From Bryopsis sp. KO-2023 (lineage: Eukaryota > Chlorophyta > Ulvophyceae > Bryopsidales > Bryopsidaceae): DNA of 64,000 nucleotides. Position 1 is the stretch's first letter; the number at the start of each line of letters is the position of its first letter. This document shows positions 22,703 to 37,810 of the stretch, piece after piece. Location: NCBI GenBank assembly GCA_030272585.1, contig BSYQ01000012.1, positions 1,302,001 to 1,366,000 of the forward strand. Direction: 5' to 3'. The notes beneath the pieces were generated by a model. That model made no database searches. It was not told where the DNA came from and saw nothing but the letters and a program-made list of their open reading frames with translations. The position numbers and the translations under genes are program-made.

Positions 22703-24900
22703 TACTAGCAACAATGATCTAGAATAGAGGTGTAGTCGTAGACCAAAACAATTGAGATGCACTATCTTTTTTTTCCCTAAGGTGGTATCCTCTTCTAGCA
22801 AGTGCTATTTAAAGATGAAGACAAGCTCACACACATATTCTATGAACCAGTCAACCTTGAAAGATTGTGGAATATATACCATTTATTTCTTTACGTGAGT
22901 AATATAAGATTTGGACTGCTTATGAAGTAGTATGATGCATCTTACACTCACATATGTCTTGCTTAAATCTCACTTCAGATTCTATAATAAAACAATGATG
23001 GTAAAGGTTCAAAAGCGAAGGAGGAAATCAAAACATCAATTGTCAATACTTGCAACTAAAGATGCAACATATCAGGTAAGCAAAGTGTCTCATGTGTACT
23101 TGTGAACTTGAGAATGATAAAAACAATTAGGGGTAGCTTTTTTTTCAGGATAATCACCACGTATATTTCTCGAAGTACTTCCAACACAGGCCTATAAATG
23201 TTTCGGTGCTCGCTACAATAAAGTTTTATATTTTCCGACCTAGATACAACTTCCAACTCATCTATTAAAAGGGGATAGTATTTCCGTCTTATAGTTTATC
23301 CTCCACAAACCATATGTGTAGGCAATCCAATAGATCTCAAAGAAAGAAGTTTGATTTCAAGAGTTAATCGAGCATAGAAAGGAGAGGAAAAGGAAACACA
23401 AGTGTATAGAAGATTGTTTTAGAATTACGATTTGTGCAAAAAAATGGCCGAGATTGTGGGGATTTGGAGTTGTATTTGGTAGGCTTTCAAGCATCTTTGT
23501 TAACAAATGAAGGAAACCAACATTGGATGAACGAAAGAGGAATAATTGAAGTGCTCGTGCAGTTTCTATGGATTAGAATAACTTTATCTTTTTTCGACCT
23601 ATATTTGAAGCAATAGTTGAATATCAATAACACGACCCCCCAACAATGGACATAGCCCAAGAGATCCAAGCACCTAAAGCGGAACAAGCACATTCTGGAA
23701 GCACGAGTACAGATCTTGGAGGCGGAAGAGACCGCCCTGAAACAAGAGGTTCAGGTGCTAAAGGCCAAGGTCCATCTCGCACTCTAAGAATGATGCGCAC
23801 GGCTAACTCAACTTGCCTATGATTGGTGACACATCACCTTTCAGGCATGATTTTTTAACTATCGAGAGTATTGGAAGCAACGACCCTATCGATTAGATGT
23901 TGTACCACGCGATCTTTTGGATCTTTACATATATAAACCAAGAAGGTAGGATAAACCAAGAATTAGTGGATCACAAGGATGCAATAAGAGGCCCGTTTTC
24001 GAACCAAATCAACATTACTACGGAGGATTCATCTCCCACAAATTATATATTCACCTGGAACAATATAGCTCATGTAAGCAATGCGATTGAATGCGTTTAG
24101 AACATGCCCACATAAGTATATACGTGACATAAAGGATATGACCTTTGATTCAACGAGAGCATCGAAGGAGAAGAGATTAATTAACTAATGAACTATTCCA
24201 CTAGTGCATCTTACCACTATTGAAATTCTTAAACGATTTCCCTCGTAAGAGTGGAAATCGTTGCGTTGGCCATAGGACACCGCGGAGATATTAAAATCTA
24301 CCCTAATCTTTCAAATCCCGAGAAGGCACGGGATAAGATTGCTCGATCGTAGTCTCAGGTAAGCCGATAAGTGTTCAGACAAATTAACCAACGATGCATC
24401 CCCGACTTAGGTTTGAATAATAATGGATAATAGGGATGCACGTCACACGAGTGCCACGTGAAAGTGCATTCTTGCGAGAAAGGGGTAGAAAAGTCAAACT
24501 CATTGGAGTGCAAGATTTGCGTCTACTTGCTCAGAGGGGAGGTTGCTAGAACGACCTCCCAAATGAATGGCATGTTTTTATGACGGTGTCAAATTCACTC
24601 CGACGTGGACAGTGAACAAGAGATATAGATCTGGGGTGTTACTTCTCGTAATGTGGCATCACTGCCAATCGATTCTTGGTTCGAAGTTTCAACTAATCGA
24701 CTTGTTCCATATATGCGGGTGTATGAATATTAACCCTACTTTAATTTAATTGCACCGCCACTTCGAACGTAACAAATCTATTTCCAAAAGTTCTTTTTTG
24801 TTATTTAAGTTCGATATTACCTCATTTGGAATCTCCTTTGTTGATTTGTCCTCCTTCTCTTTCCCTGGTGAAAGGCTTTCGTCTTTCGAGAAATAGGATG
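22703..24900. other. Interval without a supportable gene; one coiled-coil-like frame
   Basis: Mostly motif-free. A short frame near 23660-23790 reads as a heptad-like helix (ILEAEETALKQEVQVLKAKV) ending in a stop. It is too short to name and may be a decayed gag or gene fragment. Confidence 0.35.
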
Positions 24901-25056
24901 CTCCCCTCCAACGCCTTCAAATATTCCTGGGTTGATAATAGATAAGAAAAGAAAATCAAGAAAAAGGAACTTCGGTGGAAGAAAATCTATATGTTTTTTT
25001 TTTAGTATGTGTAGAGGGGAAAAACAAAGACATTCTAAAACAAACTTGGACGAACT

Positions 25057-25245
25057 TTAATTCAACATAATTTCATCGGAAAAATTATTGCCTATCAGAC
25101 CAAGAATGAACAACAATAAAGAGTGCAGCACATCAAGCAACTCACGATTGTGCACAGATTTTTTTGTTTCAGGGTCTTCTGAATTCCTGGAATATTCAAT
25201 GGGTTTTTGTGACTTCAGGTCCAGATCCCCTGAAAGAAAGTACAT
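25057..25245 (-). other. Possible terminal exon, unknown protein
   Basis: After a CTTTCAG acceptor near 25227 an open frame runs to TAA near 25060. It contains an acidic/polar stretch and a short hydrophobic segment (LLLFILGLIG). It lies downstream of the SEC13-like exons on the same strand but does not resemble the SEC13 C-terminus. Low confidence. Confidence 0.2.
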
Positions 25246-25837
25246 AAACGAAAAAGGAAAAGAGTCGAGAACATCTCTGTTCAGATTTTATGATCCCCCC
25301 CTAGTTTCAGAAAAGAAAAGAAGAAATAGCCGGGTTCTAAAAAAAAATAGCACATTGTTCTGTGAATTTTTTTGTCCTCCCCCTTGTGTTTCTCGGGTCG
25401 ACCCGAGAACTATGATTGAGAAAACGAAAAAATTTGGGGTGCAAAAGAACAAGGGAAATTGGATCAAAAAAAAGCCAGGAAAATAGAGCAACAGGAAAAA
25501 ATACCAAAAAAATTTGGGCGGGAAAAGTAAAATACACAAAAAATGATAAAACTAGAGAAGGTGTTGCTTCCTTTCAGTGGTTTCATTCAAAGGTTTCCTC
25601 TCAAGCCGAGCACTCCACCTATGAAAAAAAGTATTTCCTGAACCCCCCCCCCCCCCCCAAAAAAAAAAGGTGGGGATCTTTTTATTTTCGAAACACTCTT
25701 TTGTTTGTGTTGGGGAAAAAAAAAAAACTAAGCAAGAAAAATTCGTTGTGTTTTCTTTTTGCTCTTTTTACGAAAAGATCGCCTCGATTCTCTACTCTTC
25801 AGAAAACTTTCAGAAATATTGTAAAAAACCTATATAC

Positions 25838-26677
25838 CTTTCCTGACGGTCTGACGATATCACCTTTCAGTCTGACCCATGTACCATCCTGTTGATGCTC
25901 GATGACGGAAATCGATACATCGGAGGCAGCACATGCCAAAACAGCCCCAGCCTAATAAGAGGTCCACGCAACACCCTGCAATCTGGGGGAGCTCGGATAT
26001 ACCGAAAAACCAGGGAGAACTTTGTTCTACATTGGGCTTTTTTGGAGGTTTTTTGCGTTCTTCATCCTTTGGGTCGTTTTTAGAGTTTTTGTTGCAAACC
26101 TGGATAATCCTCAGAAAAAAAAAAAAGATCATTTGTGCTTCAGCAAACAAACCAACCAGATGTTGATTCATGAATCATTTTCCAGCTAATTCAGTTCCGA
26201 TTTCTGATCATCGTTCGATTAGAATGCTTTCGTTAATGAAATCCACATTCACTTTCAAAAACTCATTGTTTAACGGGCGTCCTTGCACTGTAACGTGTCC
26301 TTGACACAAAAAAGACACATCAAAAAAAAACACACCAAAAAAAACCCCACCAAAAAAAAAACACCCGAAAAAAACACACCAAAAGAAACCACACCAAAAA
26401 GAACACACCAAAAAAAACACACCAAAAAACAAAAGAACCAAAAAACAAAAGAACCAGAAAAAAAAGAACCAGAAAAAAAAGAACCAAAAAAAAAAAAAAC
26501 ACCAAAAAAAAACACACCAAAAACCAGGGAAAAGGAAGGGATATATGTTCCACAATAACGAAACCTGCTGGAGTTTACCTTACTAAAACCCTCATACGAT
26601 TCCTTCCACATTAAAACGGTGTTGTAGAACGAACACGACGCAAGCATGCTTCCAAATTTAGAATGCGCCCAAGCAAC
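25838..26677 (-). pseudogene. SEC13-like WD40 gene remnant (two exons)
   Basis: SEC13 is a beta-propeller subunit of the COPII coat and of the nuclear pore Y-complex. Exon 26579-26677 (33 codons, phase 0) reads [17 protein letters not shown]...WKE, matching the SEC13 blade V.WAHP.FG..LA.CSYD..V..WKE. Exon 25838-25975 (46 codons, phase 0) reads GVAW....AGAVLACAASDVSIS...DGTW, matching the next blade VCWAP..YGLILACGSSDG.IS. It carries an in-frame TAG between the W and the AGAVLAC block. The linking exon, the N-terminal blade and the C-terminal blades were not found. The intron between the exons is filled by a (CACACCAAAAAA)-type repeat. The gene is most likely a pseudogene or badly eroded copy. 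Confidence 0.6.
26305..26525. repeat. (CACACCAAAAAA)n simple repeat
   Basis: About 220 bp of A-runs separated by CACACC, CACC or GAACC. It lies inside the presumed intron of the SEC13-like remnant and produces long low-complexity frames (Phe/Gly-rich or Lys/Pro-rich) that are not genes. Confidence 0.9.
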
Positions 26678-27777
26678 CTGTCAGACAGGAAAACAAGCAG
26701 CCATTAAAATAAAAATGTAATTGCTGTTTGAAATCCATTATGTGAATGACTGGGTTCTGGGAATTAAAATTAAATAAATAAAAAATCAAAAAAACTCTGT
26801 TAGGAATGGGGGTCACTTGATACTTATGATTTTTTTCTTCTAATGGATCGATGAAATTTTTGTTAATTCGATCTTTTGTTCAGCCTGCTCCCATTAAACA
26901 CAGCAGATGCAATACACCAGATAAATTCACAGATAATAAAAACAGGATAATAAAAACAGGGGTTGCTCAGTTACGCCGCCTGAGCGGATGTTTCTCTGCC
27001 CAGGGGTTGGTTGCCCAATTTACCTCCCCTCCGAAAGCACTTTTGTCTGATGGCCATTTGTGGCAAAACGCTTCCAAAACCACCGGCGCCCCTCCGAATC
27101 CAGGGGCTCCTCACACCAGTTGTTTGAAAGGGGGGGGGGGGGCTGGATGAGCAAATGCTGCCAAACACCCCCGCTTGGACAGGAGCCTAGGGGGGAAAAA
27201 AACAGTGCAACAGGAGAAACTGAGAAAGGATGGTATACATATTGATGAAGTCTTGCTGGGTTGCCATACACTGTGAAAAAAACGCACCGGACCGAGACGC
27301 AGAAAATCTATTTTGCACGCGCGGACTCTGGATATATAAATGAAATGTTTGAAGACGAGGGGCGCGCTAACTGGCCGGAGCGGGTAACCAGCCGCAACGA
27401 AAGCATTCCGCTCGACAGAGAACGCGGTGCGCAACTAACCTCCTCCTCGTCAAAGTCGGGTAGCTTCATTCCGCAAATACTTAGGGTTGGGGGGGGGTGG
27501 ATTCGATTTGGGCGCGTGCCACTGGCGGCAAATAAAACAGGGGCAATGCGCAGTTCACAGGCTAACCGTACATCCAGTCTGACATGCGTCGAGTGCCAGG
27601 TATGACTCAATTCCTTCCCTTTTATGCGGGTATTTGTCACAATTTTGCTCCATCCCCAAATGGATTATAATGTGATCGAGTGTAGTATCGAATGGATGAG
27701 GTTGTGTTCATGAATACAGCCCAGGCTAACCACCCCTGGACTGCTTCCCAACTGTGGTCTGACATACATTCATTCTA
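26678..27777. other. Interval with weak minus-strand exon candidates
   Basis: On the minus strand an ATG-led piece MKLPDFDEEE ends at a GTTAGT donor near 27440 and could be a first exon. Short pieces around 27140-27260 could follow. None is recognisable, and a 13-nt poly-G tract at 27130-27142 makes the frame unreliable. Confidence 0.2.
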
Positions 27778-27927
27778 CCCTGACCAAGGCAAAATATTCA
27801 AAAATCACTATTTTGTCTTCTTTCATCACTATTTTCCGAGCTGTCGCCCTGGTCGGTCAGGACAGCGTCACAGTCAGACTCCCGTCACTCCGATGCTGTA
27901 TGTCCGACGAACAAAAAAAGGGGGGTT

Positions 27928-27954
27928 GGGTTTAGGGTTTAGGGTTTAGGGTTA
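27928..27954 (+). repeat. Interstitial telomere-type repeat (GGGTTTA, about 4 copies)
   Basis: GGGTTTAGGGTTTAGGGTTT continues into GGGTTAG. This is the Arabidopsis-type telomere word common in plants and many algae. It is internal to a transposon-like foldback and followed at once by GC-rich tandem sequence, so it is not a chromosome end. Confidence 0.92.
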
Positions 27955-28066
27955 GCGCGACCGGCGCGCGCCAAGCGAGTGGGCTGAACAAGCGCGGGGT
28001 AGACCGGCGCGACCGGCGCGCGTCGAGCGACCGCGAGGTAGACCGGCGCGCGCCGACTGTCGGACT
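27955..28066. repeat. GC-rich GACCGGCGCGCG repeat block
   Basis: Imperfect repeats of GACCGGCGCGCGCC..GCGA and GCGGGGTAGACC words adjoin the telomere repeats. This resembles a captured subtelomeric segment, but no reference sequence was available. Confidence 0.6.
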
Positions 28067-28561
28067 GTGACGCTATCCTGACTAAAATAGTGATGAAAGA
28101 AGACAAAATAGTGATTTTTGAATATTCAGCCCCTGACCAACTGCCCACATTCAACTAATCGCAATTACACAATCCATGGAACAATCCCTCACAGAAATCA
28201 ATCAAATCATGAACTCGAAGGATTGAACAGCCTCAAAAGCCTCGAAAACAACAGAACAGGGAAAAATCAGAACAGGGCTACTGAACAGTCCTGTTCGTCT
28301 GTCTCACCATTCTGCTATAATTTTAGGACTGCAGGTCCCAACCCAATCAACTCCATTATGTTTTAATCCACAGAAACTTATCTCCCTTCCAGTACATCCA
28401 ATCAATATCAAACAAATTTAAAAATCCTCCAAAACATGGCATAGAACCACACAATGGGCGCCATCCTCTGTGGGGCGGGCAGCACCAGCGCATTGTGCTA
28501 TGCATAAAATCAAAAATTCAACACAACGATAATGATCTGAAACATTATGGCGGTGGGCTCG

Positions 28562-29089
28562 CTAAATCAGGAAGGTGTTAATGTGCCGATTTTTATGTTT
28601 ACAGGTTGATTGGATGTTGGTTTGGCGCAAGGATAAAATGGCTACCATCTGTATAAGAACACCTTTTTGTAAGGTCAAGATCCGCTTGTCGAGAAGCAAC
28701 TCTGTGAAACCCCTCACTTTAAAAAAGGGGGAAAAGAAAGAGGAGTCTCTTGTGATCATTTCTTGTTGCTTCCTTGGATTGAACCAGATGCCTCTTCGTT
28801 TGGGGGCATTCAGTTTGTTGAGGTGTCTGCTCATCCAAAAATCACTTCTTTTTCGAAGGGTAGTTCTTTTTTTGTATGTTAGTGCCTTTGCCTTAGACAC
28901 CATGATGGAGCATCCATGTATATCCAGGGTTGTCCCAATTTTGACCTCAGTTAAAAAACTTGTTTTTTCTTGTTGCTGGCTGAAGAATTGATAGGAAAAA
29001 TATCCCAGCACACTTGAGAATCTGTTTACATCAGCTGGGTGAAAGAGCAAGGTGTGGGCAAACTGGTGAATGCTTTTCCTCTTGTCCAA
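28562..29089 (-). other. Long open frame, unknown, doubtful
   Basis: A 175-codon minus-strand frame with no ATG until about residue 63 (CSIMVSKAKALTYKKRTTL). The plus strand is also open for about 139 codons over most of it. It has no recognisable domain. It might be an exon or a transposon fragment; the double-strand openness argues against calling it a gene. Confidence 0.25.
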
Positions 29090-29402
29090 ATTTTCCAGTC
29101 AAAAATGACTTCAAACGGGTCTTTTTTTTTAAATCGACTCTATTCACATCCTGCGCTACTAACCACCCTCCAGAAAAAAAAGCACGGAAAAAAAAATTAA
29201 ATCTAGACTCCCTTCCTTTCGATCACCTTGACTTTTGTTCTTCTACTTATGTATATATGTATAAGTATCTCTATCCATTTTCCCTCTTTTTTTTTCAAGT
29301 TTCTGTTTTTTATGACAAAATGTAACCCCCTCCAGTGAAGTTAAGGAAAACAGCAAACCCAGCGAATGGAACAAAACGCTGCTGGCCCCCTCTCTGTCTG
29401 AC

Positions 29403-32400
29403 TCAGCCACACCATTGGTAGTGTTCTTCTGTTGTGGTGGTGTAAATGATCCCTTCTGTGACCAGCCATTCCAGCGTTTTTTTGACTTCTCCCTTGGGGT
29501 GCTTCCCGCCGATTTTCTCGACAATCTGAGAAAAAAAAGTCAGACAGGCACCCCCCCTTTTAGCACAAGATATGGAATGAAAACAAATGTAAAAAGTTAA
29601 GGATTTTTTTGTCAAATAAAAATCTGAAACTGCTGTCTAACATTTATCTCCCCTCCCCATCCCAAAAACAAAAATTAAAAGACAGAATCTAAACAAAGAA
29701 TAAATAAGAAAACCCTGATGAACGAGTGTTGGAAATTGTTTTTTTTTCTGGAAGAAGGAAAAAAAAAAATCGAAAAAAATTGAGATATCAGAACCACCTT
29801 GTTTTTTCTTTCGAAGAGAAAAATTGCCCACGAGAAGAAAGCGAACACAATAAAAAAGCGAAAAAAAGAAACCGAAGAAGAAAATTTCGTTAAAATATTA
29901 TTGTTTTTCGCTTCACAATTTCAATTCATAAATTTCGTTCATAATTTTTTTCCAGCTTTATAGTTGCATATATATTTAAATGCACCTCATCGATATGGAG
30001 GCCCACTTCTGATTGATCGTCTTTGAACACCGCTTTGACGTTTTCCAGCAAATTGTTGGAATTCGAAGCATCATTGGGGGTCCCCACAATTGACATGGGC
30101 GATAAATGACTCAAATCTCCTCCCCGATTTGGGATGGGGGTGGCGAACAGCATGGAATTCTTCTGGCTCCCTTCCTGATCGATAACCTGAAATCACCCCC
30201 ACCCCCCCCCCAAAAAAAAAACAAAAAAACAAAAAAGTTGAGAGAATGTTCAAAAAAAATGATTGAGTGAATATTTGTGTGGATCAAAAGTCCAGGAATT
30301 TTTTAAATGAAGGATGCGTCGCTGTAACCAAAAAAAAAGTGATAAAAAAATACTGACCATTTCGTTTCCCTGTGCCGTCTCGTTTTCCTCCTCCAGCGGG
30401 CCCTCGGTGAAAATCAAATGCTGTTGGATAACCTCCAAAGAATGATACACGATCTGCACAATTATTTAAAAAAGAATTTAATTTAAGAAAAAATGAAAAA
30501 AACGATTCACCCCAGGTGCTCACTCACTTTTCCTTAAAAAAAACAAAGATTAAAAACGTCGCCACCATTTTAAGGGTTTTTTCTGGTTAAAAAATACAAA
30601 CAAGGGGCACTCCAAATATTACTTTCTTTTTCCTTGCTGTTGAAATTTTCTTTTTCAGGGAAGGTTTCAGTAAAACGTTTGAATTTTAACTCACCATGCC
30701 GTAGTCATCGATCGGTCTAATAGAAAAAGCTATCAAAATTGGCTTCTCTTTTTCATTTTTCACGCTTCCATGTACCCGGACGTATCCACCTTTTTTCAAA
30801 TCTTTGCCCTGAAAAAAAAACGCCCACCAAAAAGTCAGACAAACAATTAACACCAACAAGAAATTCGTCAAAAAAAAAAGCCCAACCCCCTCGGAAAAGC
30901 CTTTTTCCTCTCGATCGAAAAAAAAAAAAAAAAAAAATTCTCCAGATGCACCGGATCCATCAACGGAAAGTAAGCAATGTCATTTTTGTTTTCACTTTTT
31001 TGAGAAGAGAAACAGGGTTTTAGGTTGAAAAAAAACAAAAAAAAAGAGAAATGGGGTCAAAAGCTTTTTTTTAATTCCGACAGAAAGAAGGTTGAGTTTG
31101 TTTTTGGCAGACCTGGGGGAAGAAAAAAAATATAGAATGTACATTATTAAAAAACATAAAATGAAATGCACATATTTACTGTTATTTTTTCTCCTCACCT
31201 CTTCGCCACCCTCTGATTTCCACATCCGAATGGGGAATTCGCCGAGGTCATCCAAAATTGTTAATTGGATGCTGGCTAATCCATCCGAGAGCTCCATTAG
31301 CTTACCAACCATTACTATCTGAAACACGGACAAAACAACAAGAAAAAAAAATATACTAGTTTTAATTATCTTTATTTTGAAGAATTGATCGGCCTCATAT
31401 TACTATATATTTATATATATATATATATATATATATGTAAGGTGTTGCCAATTTTTCATCCAATGAGTGTTTGAAAAAGATACTTTTGCAGAAACAAGGG
31501 AGAAAAAAAGACGAAAAATAATTCCGAGCGAGCGAGCGAAAATAATTAACTGGAAATAGGGGTTTCCATGTATGTAAATGTGAAAAAATAAATTAAATTA
31601 AATTATGAGCATACGTTTGTTACTCGCTCCCCATCGATCTCCAGAGCGTCTGGATCAAAATCTGGATCGTCGCCAATGGCCTGTGAAAGCAGAATTAGAA
31701 ATTGAGACAAGAAAAAAAACAAACATGAAACTTATGATTTTTTGTTATTTTTTTTTAATATTGATAGATATAAATATTTTCGAGGAATGGGGACAGTTTG
31801 CCGTTTGATTATTGACTCAGGCTGCAACAGATTCCCTTGAGAAAATAAGCTGCACTCGGCAGTTTGTTTTTGCCTTGAGTAAAACACTACAATAAAAAAA
31901 AAGTGTGTATGTATGTATTGGAGCTCAATATTGTGGCAAAAAAAAATAAAAGCATCAAGAAATCAATCAGAAATGTTCTGCGACGGAAAAATCGCGAGGA
32001 TTTTTCTTTTTTCTACAGCTATTATCGGCCTGAGAAAACACCTGAGAAAATATCCATAAATAAGATTCATATTGATTTTTTTCAATATAAAAAAATAAAT
32101 AAAATACAAAAAAATAAAATAAAAATTTAATGCATTACCTGCAGTATCATTGTTGAATGGAGGGCCCTCAAAGTAACGGATGGCGTCTGATTTAAAAAAA
32201 ATCAAAAAAAAAATCAGTTACTTTAACAAGAGATATTGAAGCAAATCGATTTTGTTTTTCTTTTCTTAATTTCTTTTTTTTTTTTTTTTCTGTGCAAAAA
32301 AAAAAATTATCTCACTGAAGCATGGATGGAAAAAGTTTGATTTCAGCAAAAAGAAAAAAACAGGTCAGGTGGAAAATAATAAAGAAACGCCCACCTCCGA

Positions 32401-32756
32401 ATTTTCTCTTGGTGGAGTGTTTTCTACTTCCGGTTGCGACAGTTGAGGTTGGGATCTGCTCGAGGATAAGAAAAAATTCAGTCGACATCGACAAAAATAA
32501 TCCCGAAAAGAAAACGACAAACTGTATCAAGCAGCATCTCGAAAAGAAAACCAGTGAAAAACACCCAAATCAAGAAACCAGCAACGTGGAAGGGAAAAAA
32601 AATGCTGCCCCGAAACATCCACACGATTCACACTCATGCACGAAAAATCGTTTCAACGTGTCGCGGCTCGTGTAAAAAAACTTCTCGAAGCGCAAACACG
32701 CAATCCCAAAATCTTGCTCACCCGAAACCATCCCCAAACAGTTGAGTGAAATCCAT
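29403..32756 (-). CDS. RPA2: Replication protein A 32-kDa subunit (RPA2)
   Basis: Middle subunit of the RPA heterotrimer that coats single-stranded DNA in replication, repair and recombination in the nucleus. Nine exons: 32722-32756, 32395-32455, 32139-32186, 31615-31680, 31199-31318, 30695-30808, 30358-30453, 29986-30186, 29403-29525. They join in phase to 864 nt (287 residues, usual family length about 270). The N-terminus MDFTQLFGDGFG is followed by a Ser/Pro/Glu-rich tail, the usual phosphorylated region. The OB fold runs from about residue 35 (TPSVTLRALHS) through GERVTNIVMVGKL, YVRVHGSV and AFSIRPIDDYGM to the IVYHSLEVIQQHL helix that packs in the trimer. The C-terminal winged helix (about 230-287) holds EVKKTLEWLVTEGIIYTT. 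Head-to-head with the DEG1 gene. Start chosen because exon 1 has a clean ATG, a GTGAGC donor and phase agreement. Confidence 0.93.
31399..31437. repeat. (TA)n microsatellite
   Basis: A TA-dinucleotide run with small interruptions lies in an intron of the RPA2 gene, between the exon that ends at 31318 and the exon that starts at 31615. Confidence 0.9.
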
Positions 32757-33111
32757 CGCGACTCAAACCCAGCGAGGAAAGCTGAAACCAAAAAAAATGA
32801 AAGACGCACGGCAAAACACACAGAAATCCCTCCTCTGGAAAAACCGCCAGTGATTCGTTGAAGACCTTGGCCCCCCTCTTTTACCGATCCGGCTTTCTCT
32901 TCAAAAGCAACCTGTGTGCGTTTTGTCTGAAAACGTCGACGCGCTTGCCAGAAACTCAATCTAACCCCAGTCGGACACGCAGGCTTCGTACGAAAAAGCA
33001 GAAATGCTCCTCACAAATCGAGAGCTTGAACCTTTTTTTCTCCAACATCGATTCAACATTCTTTCATTCGCGCAGGGGCTGCGATTTCGAAACTGAAATC
33101 AAAACTACCCC
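32757..33111. promoter_or_regulatory. Shared divergent promoter region RPA2 / DEG1
   Basis: About 355 bp separate the RPA2 start codon (-) from the tentative DEG1 start codon (+). The head-to-head layout implies that 5' leaders and promoters of both genes share this interval. It is less homopolymer-rich than the introns. No TATA box stands out. Its exact right edge depends on the DEG1 first exon, which is tentative. Confidence 0.55.

Positions 33112-37810
<4,699 letters not shown>

Larger units (their letters stand above)
27778..28140. mobile_element. Mutator-type foldback element carrying telomere repeats
   Basis: Perfect 43-bp inverted repeats (27793-27835 and 28084-28126, starting AATATTCAAAAATCACTA) are extended imperfectly outward to GGC/GC and inward by about 20 bp (GTCAGGA[CT]AGCGTCACAGTC). 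A perfect 10-bp direct repeat CCCTGACCAA flanks the whole (27778-27787 and 28131-28140), indicating transposition. The interior carries about four GGGTTTA telomere-type repeats and then a GC-rich block of GACCGGCGCGCG units. No coding capacity. Confidence 0.85.

Noticed and set aside
25838-25975. TAG reassigned as a sense codon
   Set aside because: DEG1 ends with TAG at the expected protein length and no other conserved gene here has in-frame TAG.
26208-26647. Phe/Gly-rich and Lys/Pro-rich proteins
   Set aside because: They are translations of the A-run/CACACC simple repeat.
27928-27954. Chromosome end
   Set aside because: Only about four repeats, internal to an element with inverted ends and a target duplication, with host genes on both sides.
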